The notes under the pieces are model-generated. The model did no database searches. It was given only the letters and a program-made list of their open reading frames with translations, and had not been told where the DNA came from. From positions 111,201,088-111,265,087 of the forward strand of contig NW_026262734.1 in NCBI RefSeq assembly GCF_021869535.1: a stretch of DNA of 64,000 bases, in the 5' to 3' direction. Both the position numbers and the translations under genes were made by a program. The stretch comes from Mytilus californianus (taxonomy: Eukaryota > Mollusca > Bivalvia > Mytilida > Mytilidae). Positions 50,907-64,000 of the stretch are shown piece after piece (position 1 is the stretch's first letter; each line of letters opens with the position of its first letter).

Positions 50907-53900
50907 CAGACAACGGAAACTTATGCTACTTCTTCAACATTGATATCCTCCTTAAAACACTACTGAACAACAGACAAGGGTAACTTATGCTACTTCTTCA
51001 ACGTTGATATCGCTCCTTAAACACTACTGAACAACAGACAAGGGAAACTTATGCTACTTCTTCAACGTTGATATCGCCCCTGAAAACACTACTAAACAAC
51101 AGACAAGGGTAACTTATGCTACTTCTTCAACATTGATATCCTCCTTAAAACACAACTAAACAACAGACAAGGGAAACTTATGCTACTTCTTCAACATTGA
51201 TATCCTTCTTAAAACACCACTAAACAACAGACAAGGGAAACTTATGCTACTTCTTCAACGTTGATATCGCCCCTTAAAACACTACCAAACAACAGACAAG
51301 GGTAACTGATGCTACTTCTTCAACATTGATATCCTCCAAAAAACACTACTAAACAACAGACAAGGTTAACTTTTGCTACTTCTTCAACGTTGATATCGCC
51401 CCTGTAAACACTACTAAACAACAGACAAGGGTAACTTATGCTACTTCTTCAACGTTGATATCCTCCATAAAACACTACTAAACAACAGACAAGGGTAACT
51501 TATGCTACTTCTTCAACGTTGATATCGCCCTTAAAACACTACTAAACAACAGACAAGGGTAAATTATGCTACTTCTTCAACGTTGATATCGCCCCTTAAA
51601 ACACTAAGAAACAACAGACAAGGGAAACTTATGCTACTTCTTCAACGTTGATATCGCCCCTTTAAACACTACTGAACAACAGACAAGGGAAACTTATGCT
51701 ACTTTTTCAACATTGATATCCTCCTTAAAACACTACTAAACAACAGACAAGGGTAACTTATGCTACTTCTTCAACGTTGATATCGCTCCTTAAAACACTA
51801 CTGAACAACAGACAAGGGAAACTTATGCTACTTCTTCAACGTTGATATCGCTCCTTAAAACACTACTGAACAACAGACAAGGGAAACTTATGCTACTTCT
51901 TCAACATTGATATCCTTCTTAAAACACCACTAAACAACAGACAAGAATAACTTATGCTTCTTCTTCAACGTTGATAGAGCCCCTTAAAACACTACTAAAC
52001 AACAGACAAGGATAACTTATGCTACTTCTTTAACGTTGATATCGCCCCTTAAATCACTACTAAACAACAGACAAGGGTAACTTATGCTACTTCTTCAACG
52101 TTGATATCGCCCCTTAAAACACTACTAAACAACAGACAAGGGTAACTTATGCTACTTCTTCAACGTTGATATCGCCCCTTAAAACACTACTAAACAACAG
52201 ACAAGGGAAACTTATGCTACTTCTTCAACATTGATATCCTCCATAAAACACTACTAAACAACAGACAAGGGTAACTAATGCTACTTCTTCAACATTGATA
52301 TCCTCCATAAAACACTACTAAACAACAGACAAGGGTAACTTATGCTACTTCTTCAACGTTGATATCGCCCCTGAAAACACTACGAAACAACAGACAAGGG
52401 ATACTTATGCTACTTCTTCAACATTGATATCCTCCATAAAACACTACTAAACAACAGACAAGGGAAACTTATGCTACTTCTTCAACATTGATATCCTTCT
52501 TAAAACACTACTAAACAACAGACAAGGGTAACTTATGCTACTTCTTCAACATTGATATCCTTCTTAAAACACCACTAAACAACAGACAAGAATAACTTAT
52601 GCTTCTTCTTCAACGTTGATAGAACCCCTTAAAACACTACTAAACAACAGACAAGGATAACTTATGCTACTTCTTTAACGTTGATATCGCCCCTTAAATC
52701 ACTACTAAACAACAGACAAGGGTAACTTATGCTACTTCTTCAACGTTGATATCGCCCCTTAAAACACTACGAAACAACAGACAAGGGTAACTTATGCTAC
52801 TTCTTCAACATTGATATCCTCCATAAAACACTACTAAACAACAGACAAGGGAAACGTATGCTACTTCTTCAACATTGATATCCTCCATAAAACACTACTA
52901 AACAACAGACAAAGGAAACTTAAGCTACTTCTTCAACATTGATATCCTCCATAAAACACTACTAAACAACAGACAAGGGAAACTTATGCTACTTCTTCAA
53001 CGTTGATATCGCCCCTTAAAACACTACTAAACAACAGACAAGGGTAACTTATGCTACTTCTTCAACATTGATATCCTCCATAAAACACTACTAAACAACA
53101 GACAAGGGAAACTTATGCTACTTCTTCAACATTGATATCCTCCATAAAACACTACTAAACAACAGACAAGGGTAACTTATGCTACTTCTTCAACGTTGAT
53201 ATCGCCCCTTTAAACATTACGAAACAACAGACAAGGGTAACTTATGCTACTTCTTCAACATTGATATCCTCCATAAAACACTACTTAACAACAGACAAGG
53301 GAAACTAATGCTACTTCTTCAACGTTGATATCGCCCCTTAAAACACTACGAAAAAACAGACAAGGGTAACTTATGCTACTTCTTCAACATTGATATCCTC
53401 CATAAAACACTACTAAACAACAGACAAGGGAAACTTATGCTACTTCTTCAACGTTGATATCGCCCCTATAAACACTACTAAACAACAGACAAGGGTAACT
53501 TATGCTACTTCTTCAACATTGATATCCTCCATAAAACACTACTAAACAACAGACAAGGGAAACTTATGCTACTTCTTTAACGTTGATATCGCCCCTTAAA
53601 TCACTACTAAACAACAGACAAGGGAAACTTATGCTACTTCTTCAACGTTGATATCGCTCCTTAAAACACTACTAAACAACAGACAAGGGTAACTTATGCT
53701 ACTTCTTTAACGTTGATATCGCCCCTTAAAACACTACTAAACAAAAGACAAGGATAACTTATGCTACTTCTTCAACGTTGATATCGCCCTTAAAACACTA
53801 CTAAACAAAAGACAAGGATAACTTATGCTACTTCTTCAACGTTGATATCGCCCCTAAAACACTACGAAACAACAGACAAGGGTAAATTATGCTACTTCTT

Positions 53901-56900
53901 CAACATTGATATCCTCCATAAAACACTACTAAACAACAGACAAGGGAAACTTATGCTACTTCTTCAACATTGATATCCTCCATAAAACACTACTAAACAA
54001 CAGACAAAGGAAACTTAAGCTACTTCTTCAACATTGATATCCTCCATAAAACACTACTAAACAACAGACAAGGGAAACTTATGCTACTTCTTCAACGTTG
54101 ATATCGCCCCTTAAAACACTACTGAACAACAGACAAGGGAAACTTATGCTACTTCTTCAACGTTGATATCGCCCCTTAAAACACTACTAAACAACAGACA
54201 AGGGTAACTTATGCTACTTCTTCAACATTGATATCCTCCATAAAACACTACTAAACAACAGACAAGGGAAACTTATGCTACTTCTTCAACATTGATATCC
54301 TCCATAAAACACTACTAAACAACAGACAAGGGTAACTTATGCTACTTCTTCAACGTTGATATCGCCCCTTAAAACACTACGAAACAACAGACAAGGGTAA
54401 CTTATGCTACTTCTTCAACATTGATATCCTCCATAAAACACTACTTAACAACAGACAAGGGAAACTAATGCTACTTCTTCAACGTTGATATCGCCCTTAA
54501 AACACTACGAAACAACAGACAAGGGTAACTTATGCTACTTCTTCAACATTGATATCCTCCATAAAACACTACTAAACAACAGACAAGGGAAACTTATGCT
54601 ACTTCTTCAACGTTGATATCGCCCCTTAAAACACTACGAAACAACAGACAAGGGTAACTTATGCTACTTCTTCAACATTGATATCCTCCATAAAACACTA
54701 CTTAACAACAGACAAGGGAAACTTATGCTACTTCTTCAACGTTGATATCGCCCCTTAAAACACTACGAAAAAACAGACAAGGGTAACTTATGCTACTTCT
54801 TCAACATTGATATCCTCCATAAAACACTACTAAACAACAGACAAGGGAAACTTATGCTACTTCTTCAACGTTGATATCGCCCCTTAAAACACTACTAAAC
54901 AACAGACAAGGGTAACTTATGCTACTTCTTCAACATTGATATCCTCCATAAAACACTACTAAACAACAGACAAGGGAAACTTATGCTACTTCTTTACCGT
55001 TGATATCGCCCCTTAAATCACTACTAAACAACAGACAAGGGAAACTTATGCTACTTCTTCAACGTTGATATCGCTCCTTAAAACACTACTAAACAACAGA
55101 CAAGGGTAACTTATGCTACTTCTTTAACGTTGATATCGCCCCTTAAAACACTACTAAACAAAAGACAAGGATAACTTATGCTACTTCTTCAACGTTGATA
55201 TCGCCCTTAAAACACTACTAAACAAAAGACAAGGATAACTTATGCTACTTCTTCAACGTTGATATCGCCCCTAAAACACTACGAAACAACAGACAAGGGT
55301 AAATTATGCTACTTCTTCAACATTGATATCCTCCATAAAACACTACTAAACAACAGACAAGGGAAACTTATGCTACTTCTTCAACATTGATATCCTCCAT
55401 AAAACACTACTAAACAACAGACAAGGGTAACTTATGCTACTTCTTCAACGTTGATATCGCCCCTTAAAACACTACGAAACAACAGACAAGGGTAACTTAT
55501 GCTACTTCTTCAACGTTGATATCGCCCCTTAAAACACTACGAAACAACAGACAAGGGTAACTTATGCGACTTCTTCAACATTGATATCCTCCATAAAACA
55601 CTACTAAACAACAGACAAGGGAAACTTATGCTACTTCTTCAACGTTGATATCGCCCCTTAAAACACTACGAAACAACAGACAAGGGTAACTTATGCTACT
55701 TCTTCAACGTTGATATCCTCCATAAAACACTACTAAACAACAGACAAGGGAAACTTATGCTACTTCTTCAACGTTGATATCGCCCCTTAAAACACTACCA
55801 AACAACAGACAAGGGTAACTGATGCTACTTCTTCAACATTGATATCCTCCATAAAACACTACTAAACAACAGACAAGGGAAACTTATGCTACTTCTTCAA
55901 CGTTGATATCGCCCCTTAAAACACTACGAAACGACGACAAGGGTAACTTATACTACTTCTTCAACATTGATATCCTCCATAAAACACTACTAAACAACAG
56001 ACAAGGGAAACTTATGCTACTTCTTCAACGTTGATATCGCCCCTTAAAACACTACGAAACAACAAACAAGGGTAACTTATGCTACTTCTTCAACATTGAT
56101 ATCCTCCATAAAACACTACTAAACAACAGACAAGGGAAACTTATGCTACTTCTTCAACGTTGATATCGCCCCTTAAAACACTACGAAACAACAGACAAGG
56201 GTAACTTATGCTACTTCTTCAACATTGATATCCTCCATAAAACACTACTAAACAACAGACAAGGGAACCTTATGCTACTTCTTCAACGTTGATATCCTCC
56301 ATAAAACACTACGAAACAACAGACAAGGGTAACTTATGCTACTTCTTCAACATTGATATCCTCCATAAAACACTACTAAACAACAGACAAGGGAACCTTA
56401 TGCTACTTCTTCAACGTTGATATCGCTCCTTAAAACACTACTAAACAACAGACAAGGGAAACTTATGCTACTTCTTCAACATTGATATCCTCCTTAAAAC
56501 ACTACTAAACAACAGACAAGGGTAACTTATGCTACTTCTTCAACGTTGATATCGCCCCTGTAAACACTACTGAACAACAGACAAGGGAAACTTATGCTAC
56601 TTCTTCAACATTGATATCCTCCATAAAACACTACTAAACAACAGACAAGGGTAACTTATGCTACTTCTTCAACTTTGATATCGCCCCTTAAAACACTACG
56701 AAACAACAGACAAGGGTAACTTATGCTACTTCTTCAACATTGATATCCTCCTTAAAACACTACTAAACAACAGACAAGGGTAACTCATGCTACTTCTTCA
56801 ACGTTGATATCGCCCCTGTAAACACTACTGAACAACAGACAAGGGAAACTTATGCTACTTCTTCAACATTGATATCCTCCATAAAACACTACTAAACAAC

Positions 56901-59848
56901 AGACAAGGGTAACTTATGCTACTTCTTCAACGTTGATATTGGCCCTTAAAACACAACTAAACAACAGACAAGGGTAACTTATGCTACTTCTTCAACGTTG
57001 ATATCGCCCCTGTAAACACTACTGAACAACAGACAAGGGAAACTTATGCTACTTCTTCAACATTGATATCCTCCATAAAACACTACTGAACAACAGACAA
57101 GGGTAACTTATGCTACTTCTTCAACATTGATATCCTCCATAAAACACTACTAAACACCAGACAAGGGAAACTTATGCTACTTCTTCAACATTGATATCCT
57201 CCATAAAACACTACTAAACAACAGACAAGGGTAACTTATGCTACTTGTTCAACGTTGATATCGCCCCTTAAAACACTACGAAACAACAGACAAGGGAAAC
57301 TTTTGCTACTTCTTCAACGTTGATATCGCCCCTTAAAACACTACGAAACAACAGACAAGGGAAACTTATGCTACTTCTTCAACATTGATATCCTCCATAA
57401 AACACTACTAAACAACAGACAAGGGAAACTTATGCTACTTCTTCAACGTTGATATCCTCCATAAAACACTACTAAACAACAGACAAGGGAAACATATGCG
57501 ATTTCTTCAACATTGATATCCTCCATAAAACACTACTTAACAACAGACAAGGGTAACTTATGCTACTTCTTCAACGTTGATATCGCCCCTTAAAACACTA
57601 CGAAACAACAGACAAGGGTAACTTATGCTACTTCTTCAACATTGATATCCTCCTTAAAACCCACTAAACAACAGACAAGGGAAACTTATGCTACTTCTTC
57701 AACGTTGATATCGCCCCTTAAAACACTACGAAACAACAGACAAGGGTAACTTATGCTACTTCTTCAACATTGATATCCTCCATAAAACACTACTAAACAA
57801 CAGACAAGGGAAACTTATGCTACTTCTTCAACGTTGATATCCTCCATAAAACACTACTAAACAACAGACAAGGGAAACATATGCGACTTCTTCAACATTG
57901 ATATCCTCCATAAAACACTACTTAAAAACAGACAAGGGTAACTTATGCTACTTCTTCAACGTTGATATCGCCCCTTAAAACACTACGAAACAACAGACAA
58001 GGGTAACTTATGCTACTTCTTCAACGTTGATATCCTCCATTAAACACTACTAAACAACAGACAAGGGAAACTTATGCTACTTCTTCAACGTTGATATCGG
58101 CCCTTAAAACACTACTAAACAACAGACAAGGGATACTTATGCTACTTTTTTAACGTTGATATCGCCCCTTAAATCACTACTAAACAACAGACAAGGGTAA
58201 CTTATGCTACTTCTTCAACGTTGATATCGCCCCTTAAAACACTACTAAACAAAAGACAAGGGTAACTGATGCTACTTCTTCAACGTTGATATCGCCCCTT
58301 AAAACACTACGAAACAACAGACAAGGGAAACTTATGCTGCTTCTTCAACGTTGATATCCTCCATAAAACACTACTAAACAACAGACAAGGGAAACTTATG
58401 CTACTTCTTCAACATTGATATCCTCCATAAAACACTACTAAACAACAGACAAGTGAAACTTATGCTACTTCTTCAACGTTGATATCCTCCATAAAACACT
58501 ACTAAACAACAGACAAGGGTAACTTATGCATCTTCAACGTTGATATCGCCCCTTAAAACACTACTGAACAACAGACAAGGGTAACTTATGCTACTTCTTC
58601 AACGTTGATATCGCCCCTTAAAACACTACTAAACAACAGACAAGGGTAACTTATGCTACTTCTTCAACGTTGATATCCTCCATAAAACACTACTAAACAA
58701 CAGACAAGGGTAACTTATGCATCTTCAACGTTGATATCGCCCCTTAAAACACTACTAAACAACAGACAAGGGTAACTTATGCTACTTGTTCAACGTTGAT
58801 ATCGCCCCTTAAAACACTACTAAACAACAGACAAGGGTAACTTATGCTACTTCTTCAACGTTGATATCCTCCATAAAACACTACTAAACAACAGACAAGG
58901 GTAACTTATGCATCTTCAACGTTTATATCGCCCCTTAAAACACTACTAAACAACAGACAAGGGTAACTTATGCTACTTGTTCAACGTTGATATCGCCCCT
59001 TAAAACACTACGAAACAACAGACAAGGGTAACTTATGCTACTTCTTCAACGTTGATATCGCCCCTTAAAACACTACTAAACAACAGACAAGTGAAACTTA
59101 TGCTACTTCTTCAACGTTGATATCCTCCATAAAACACTACTAAACAACAGACAAGGGTAACTTATGCATCTTTAACGTTGATATCGCCCCTTAAAACACT
59201 ACTGAACAACAGACAAGGGTAACTTATGCTACTTCTTCAACGTTGATATCGCCCCTTAAAACACTACTAAACAACAGACAAGGGAAACGTATGCTACTTC
59301 TTCAACATTGATATCCTCCATAAAACACTACTAAACAACAGACAAGGGAAACTTATGCTACTTCTTCAACGTTGATATCGCCCCTTAAAACACTACCAAA
59401 CAACAGACAAGGGTAACTGACGCTACTTCTTCAACATTGATATCCTCCAAAAAACACTACTAAACAACAGACAAGGGAAACTTATGCTACTTCTTCAACG
59501 TTGATATCGCCCCTTAAAACACTACTAAACAACAGACAAGGGAAACTTATGCTACTTCTTCAACGTTGATATCGCCCCTTAAAACACTACGAAACAACAG
59601 ACAAGGGTAACTTATGCGACTTCTTCAACATTGATATCCTCCATAAAACACTACTAAACAACAGACAAGTGAAACTTATGCTACTTTTTCAACGTTGATA
59701 TCGCCCCTTAAAACACTACGAAACAACAGACAAGGGTAACTTATGCTACTTCTTCAACATTGATATCCTCCATAAAACACTACTAAACAACAGACAAGGG
59801 AAACTTATGCTACTTCTTCCACATTGATATCCTCCATAAAACACTACT
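50898..59848. repeat. 64/65-bp satellite array, about 139 monomers
   Basis: The unit begins AAACAACAGACAAGGG and has TTATGCTACTTCTTCAAC. There are two main monomer types: A (64 bp, CATTGATATCCTCCATAAAA) and B (65 bp, CGTTGATATCGCCCCTTAAAA). They often alternate, giving a dimer of about 129 bp. Longer internal duplications are visible: the rare CAAGAATAAC/CTTCTTCTTC pair recurs 645 bp apart (51941 and 52586), and ACAAAAGACAAGG pairs recur 1417 bp apart (53741 and 55158). A shortened unit with TTATGCATCTTCAAC occurs only at 58500-59180. No coding potential. Confidence 0.97.
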
Positions 59849-59974
59849 TTTGTTGTGTTGAATTTAAATGTAAACTTTACAACAGATTGTCACCATTGGT
59901 TAGTGAGAAGGCACTGTGCCTCTCCTTGCCGACTTGTTTTTATTTTCATATGAATCAGAGTTTCCTCAGACATT
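59849..59974. repeat. right flank of the satellite, shared with 12797-12926
   Basis: TTTGTTGTGTTGAATTTAAA through TCAGACAT, over 90% the same at both loci by eye. It marks the end of the dispersed element in which the satellite expanded. Confidence 0.88.
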
Positions 59975-61554
59975 AAATCATCAAAAACAAGAAGGTAAAA
60001 AAGTTAAACCATTTAACATGTTTAATTTCACATACATATATATTGATGATGTTCCCTCAAAATAAAATCTAAACTTATCAGATTGGAATTTATTAATATG
60101 TAGTCCAGAACTAGAAACTGAAGAAACAACAGACAGGGCTTCCTCTGTTTCATTTTTACCTCGAATTTGACTTGAGCGGCCATCTCACTACTAGATCTAT
60201 GACAAACTTTAATGACTTTGTAAAACAACACCAGTGTCTGAACGCAAATGAAGTTAATGAACCATGGTTTTTTCAAAGAACGTCTCTTTCTTCTCAAAAG
60301 TTTATCAGAAGGTAGATAAATATTCACTGTACATATCACCTTCACAAATAAGGTCTTGGATTATAGACTCCAGAGACTTACGTTTTGTATCAATTTCATT
60401 ACTTTAACAGCTTCCAATTTATTTGTCATTGCCAACTATCACTATAAGTGTTTGGTAAATTTTTAAAGTAATATGACTTTTTGGCATATCTGGGTATTGT
60501 TGTTATTTTTTCATTTGTCTTAGTTTTTTGCCTTTGTACTTTATCAGAAGTGTTTGCGTAGCATGTCATTCTGTTTTGCTTTGTTGACATTGGTATTTAT
60601 TTGCATAGTATTTGATATCAGTAACAATATTGACTATCCTCACTTTTACCTATTATGTATGTTGTGCTGCTCACACAATGTTGTCAATATGAGGGAATTT
60701 AATGCAACTGTCTCACAAGTGGGAGGTTAAGCTAGTTATAAACCCAGGTTCAAACCAACAACTTTAGCTTAACCATTTTAAAAGGTTTTAAGTTTTTTGG
60801 TGGACAGGTTGTATCTTAACACATACCCATTTCATTTATCAATTTGTATATAATAAAAGTTTTTCTGAATAATTCTTCTAGCAGTAACATTATAACTGAT
60901 GAAAATTTGACACATGCAAGATCTCCCTCTTACTATAACACCCACACCATAGTAACAAACCAGTCACACTGTACTGATACAAGGTAGTATATATCTACAA
61001 TTATACCAAATATAATTGACAATGAGGACTCTACTACACATGTAAGATCTCCCTCCGCGTTTAAGTCATGTCGAATTTATTTAACAACGATTTGGATGGG
61101 GAAAACAATACGCAAATGATACGTTTAAGCTCAATATTAAATTGTAGGATAAAAACAATATCCGTACAGGGTAGGACAATATTATATTTGTTTGTACTCG
61201 CTACGAACAGGAAAAAAGCACGGCGAGCCTCACTTTTCTCTCTGTTTCTACAGCTCGTCAAATAAATTTAATTTTTTACTACATTGTACGAATATTGTAT
61301 ATTCAAATAACTGAAACAATAGACCAAAAAACGTCTTTTGGATTTACCAGTCTTACAATACACATTTTAGCAAGACACAATACAAGTGTTGGTAAAAATG
61401 GTCTAAGTCCCATAACTCTAGATGTCCGACTGACAAAAAAGATTTGTTATCAGCAACACATCCAGAGAAACGGTGTAATTGAGTGAAAGCAATTCAAATA
61501 CTTTAATTCTTCATTTTTCTCAAACCAAATCATAATTTTTTTCTCTAAAATCGA
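59975..61554. other. AT-rich sequence, no gene called
   Basis: Frames of 105 codons (60028-60345 minus), 65-66 codons (61061-61265, both strands) and 63 codons (61295-61486 plus) show no recognisable domain, signal peptide or supported splice context. TTTAATGCAACTGTCTCACA and CTAGTTATAAACCCAGGTT near 60700-60750 echo parts of repeat R1 in inverse orientation. Confidence 0.5.
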
Positions 61555-61720
61555 AATGTTGTTGGCAGACTAATGTCCAGTTTAATATTTAGTCTTAGAG
61601 AAAGGATTATGTTAGAGAAAGAATAATTTTAGAGAAGGAATGATTTTTAGAGAAAGAATGATTTTAGCGAAAAAGAATGATTTTAGAGTAAGGAGGGTTT
61701 TAGTGAAAGGACGATTTTCA
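61555..61720. repeat. short purine-rich tandem repeat (TTTTAGAGAAAGAATGA)
   Basis: About seven units of 17-20 bp, imperfect. Confidence 0.7.
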
Positions 61721-61739
61721 GACGACAACTCGTGGAATC

Positions 61740-61895
61740 GTTTTATTGACAACTTTACGTTGTCCTCTATTCTTTATATTTTAGCACTCCCTTATTATCT
61801 ATTCTTTATTTTTTTAGCCTATTTTACTCTATTCTTTATTTTTCATGCCTTTAATCTGCACTTTTTGCCCATTATTCTCTATTCTATATAACCCC
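61740..61895. repeat. TCTATTCTTTATTTTT-type tandem repeat
   Basis: Four degenerate units of about 37 bp with ATTCTCTATTCTTTAT and a GCCCATTAT-like word. Confidence 0.6.
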
Positions 61896-61924
61896 ATCCA
61901 GACTCTCATATATAGATTGTTTGA

Positions 61925-61995
61925 TACATTGTTATGAGCTTGACGGTCCAGTGGCAGATATATCAGGCTTATTCAAGACGAGAACAAATTCAACA
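61925..61995 (-). repeat. SINE family 2 tail fragment
   Basis: GACGGTCCAGTGGCAGATAT and TTCAAGACGAGAACAAATTC match the inverted tail pattern at 31451 and 43400. Confidence 0.45.
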
Positions 61996-62629
61996 ACAAC
62001 CTAATTAGGTAGGGTCTGTAAAAGTGGGTCGACTGTGATTAAGAGCAAATTATTTTGTCTGGAAAAAGCATGAATATTTGGAAGGTCGAACTTTGCCCTT
62101 GAAATAGGTCTTAAAGTGTTCTGTCATAGTTTCATTCTTTTTCAAAAGCTCTTCAGTAATTGTCGCGTTCGCCGTAAGGAATTTATTGACTGTATGAGTT
62201 TACCAAATATGTTCTGGTGAATAGCAATAGGGCAAAATAACAATACGAAAGGTTTATCATAATAAAAAATAATAAAATTTTTCCGCCAAATTAAAAACGA
62301 TGAGATCAAAAGGTTATTGGAGTATTGTATAAACTGAGTATGTTTCTTTGCTATTAAAAAAAATCAGACTCAAACGGAATCGAAAACGCATTATTTATTT
62401 CTATAATACTAAGTAACTATATATGTCACAGGAACATGTCAAAACTCCTCATATATATGAAGCTAGAACAGAGAAGTCAAAGAAATAAATGGATTGTTCT
62501 TTGGTTTATGACCAGTGGCAAAATTTCCTGCAATAGGGGTCGACCAGAATGAAGTGCGGTTATTTAATATGCATTGGATAATCATGGTATATTGGATAGG
62601 GAATAAAATTTGGCATTACAACAGATCAC
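61996..62629. other. AT-rich sequence, no gene seen
   Basis: Only short frames, no repeat recognised. Confidence 0.5.
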
Positions 62630-62860
62630 CTACAGAACCCTCAAAAAGAGTAGGGTTCTTAAAGATCAAGAAGTGTGGCATTCTCTTCACACGAGACATC
62701 GGATTGCACGTCTCCTTTTACCAGAAAATGGCTGCGAATTTAAACATCATGTACAGAGGAACGGTTAACATCCTGAACAGTGAAACGGATTCCCCACTTT
62801 GGCGAGGGTTGTACTGTCGGTCGGAAGAAGACTAAGAGATTACCATATAATGTTATACCC
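62630..62860 (-). mobile_element. SINE family 2, copy 2 (inverted)
   Basis: The minus strand reads CGCCAAAGTGGGGAATCCG, CAATCCGATGTCTCGTGTG and GAGAATGCCACACTTC, in the order of 14870-14990. The 106-codon plus-strand frame 62515-62835 runs antisense through this SINE and is not called as a gene. Confidence 0.65.
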
Positions 62861-63169
62861 CAGTCACCCTTGGAATCAGAAAGAACTGATAAGAAAATCA
62901 AATGATATCAAGCAAATGTTAATAATTATTTGGGAATTAAGACACCAAGGTAAATTCAGATGAATGTTATTTTGACATGCACAATGCACATTAATCATTT
63001 CGGGCCCGGACAGTCTTACTTGCTCGGAAAACAATAAGCTTGGAAAAAATAAGTTTTTTTCATGTAAATGAAATCTTTTCAGTTTTGACCGTTTCGAAGA
63101 GTATATTGCAGTCTTGGCATTTTCATTTACAACGAGAGGCTATTCTTAAAATACCTAATTCTTTTCATC

Positions 63170-63360
63170 TAAAGGGTGACTGGGATCTAGAAATATGTTT
63201 CACTTTTTCTTTCGACCGGCAGTAAACCCCTTGCCAAAGTGGGACGTCCTTTAGGCTGTGCGGGATGTATAAATACGCAGCCACGTTCGGTTGGAATAAG
63301 ACGTGAAATCCAATGACTCGTGTTGATGGTGTGCAACGCTCACTGGACTTTGAGAATCAT
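63170..63360 (+). mobile_element. SINE family 2, copy 3
   Basis: TTGCCAAAGTGGGACGTCC, GTGCGGGATGTATAAATACG and AATCCAATGACTCGTG match copy 1. It ends with CAACGCTCACTGGAC, lacking the AATC tail. Confidence 0.7.
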
Positions 63361-64000
63361 TGCAACAACTCTTTTATGGGTCCGTAGGTGGTCTTGTTTA
63401 CGTATATTCGTTCATCGCAACAGACATTCCTCTGGAAACTGTGTTATAAACAATGCTATGAAATCTGTTTCTTTTGGAACAAATATCGTTATAGTTTTTC
63501 CAGTGGAAATAATATTCCAGAATATATATTCCATTTGGAATATACATGATAAAGGAACTTCTAGTCCATGACAGTCTGTTGCCAGTCTAACTTTCTGTCC
63601 TTATCCAATATACCCGCATTTTTCCTGTAGCAGTCCAAATTTTCTTTTTGTAGGATCATGGTATTTCGTACATACCAGTTTTCTAGTGTAGAAATCATAG
63701 CCATAATACCACGTCTACCGATTTTTTGTAGAAGATTTTCAATTCCGGATGTGTCGGACTATTGGTTTGTCGGACAATTGGGGTTTCAGAAAAAAATGGG
63801 GTGTCGGAATAGCGGGGCGACCCAATCCCCGCCTTTTCCTCAATATCAGTTGTCAGTTGCCTGATCCTACCACGTCATTTGTACATTTTCATACAATAAC
63901 TTGCCATCTAAAAATAGAGAACGATGAAGTTTTAATTTTTAAAATTTATGATTTTAAATAAGAGAAAGGTATTTTTAAACGCTCTCTAAAAGAACGAGTT
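63361..64000. other. no gene seen
   Basis: Near 63750-63810, GTCGGACTATTGG, GTCGGACAATTGGGG and GTCGGAATAGCGGGG repeat three times. Open frames here (63320-63571, 63658-63864 and 63749-63961) lack recognisable features. Confidence 0.5.

Noticed and set aside
50898..59848. CRISPR array, because of regular 64-bp spacing
   Set aside because: The whole unit is conserved with no variable spacers, in a eukaryotic context; it is a satellite.
62515..62835. 106-codon plus-strand frame
   Set aside because: Its second half is the exact antisense of a SINE family 2 copy, so it is not an independent gene.

Overview
The window is AT-rich, intron-style animal DNA dominated by mobile elements and tandem repeats. 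Codon use, splice-like signals, rhodopsin-type receptors, tRNA-derived SINEs and several repeat modules I associate with bivalve genomes (3' ends reading ...ACCACATCTTCTTATAT, the GACGAAACGCGCGTCT-type module, SINE tails of AATC repeats) point to a marine bivalve, most likely a mytilid mussel. The species is inference. No prokaryotic gene organisation, rRNA or intact tRNA gene was seen.

Layout. 1-5 kb and 44.6-49.3 kb are two copies of one segmental duplication: a 25-bp minisatellite, repeat tails, a tRNA-derived SINE, splice-acceptor-like signals, a single-exon seven-transmembrane receptor, its 3' UTR and a 5'-truncated LINE. In the left copy the LINE part was locally tandem-duplicated, and one copy was then split by a second LINE (4.3-9.4 kb). 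9.5-17.4 kb holds scraps of a Penelope-like retroelement, dispersed repeats, and a kilobase-scale inverted repeat (12.9-17.4 kb) carrying SINE insertions. 18.0-23.4 kb is a minus-strand BEL/Pao LTR retrotransposon that keeps gag and protease but has lost reverse transcriptase/RNase H; only a scrap of integrase remains. It sits beside one of two mutually inverted arrays of a short repeat (17.8-18.0 and 25.0-25.5 kb).

23.4-31.4 kb is more dispersed repeat. 31.4-33.2 kb is a 593-bp unit present three times, each with a TATA box and a 44-codon ORF starting with a signal-peptide-like segment that runs into a LINE fragment. 33.2-35.1 kb is an element with 37-bp terminal inverted repeats. 35-43 kb has LINE remnants, foldback elements and a 2.16-kb element (40.8-43.0 kb) with CACTSTAAAAA-type ends, inverted subterminal minisatellites and a spliced-gene-like cassette on the minus strand.

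49.3-50.9 kb is a minus-strand Penelope-like reverse transcriptase fragment. It abuts an approximately 9-kb satellite (50.9-59.85 kb, roughly 139 monomers of 64/65 bp, with higher-order structure). A single monomer with the same right flank exists at 12.7 kb, so the satellite appears to have expanded from inside a dispersed element. 60-64 kb is AT-rich with SINE copies and short tandem repeats.

The best host-gene candidates are the two receptor paralogues. The triplicated mini-ORF and the cassette inside the 40.8-43.0 kb element are the most intriguing unexplained items. Everything else that codes is a retroelement remnant. All identity counts are by eye.
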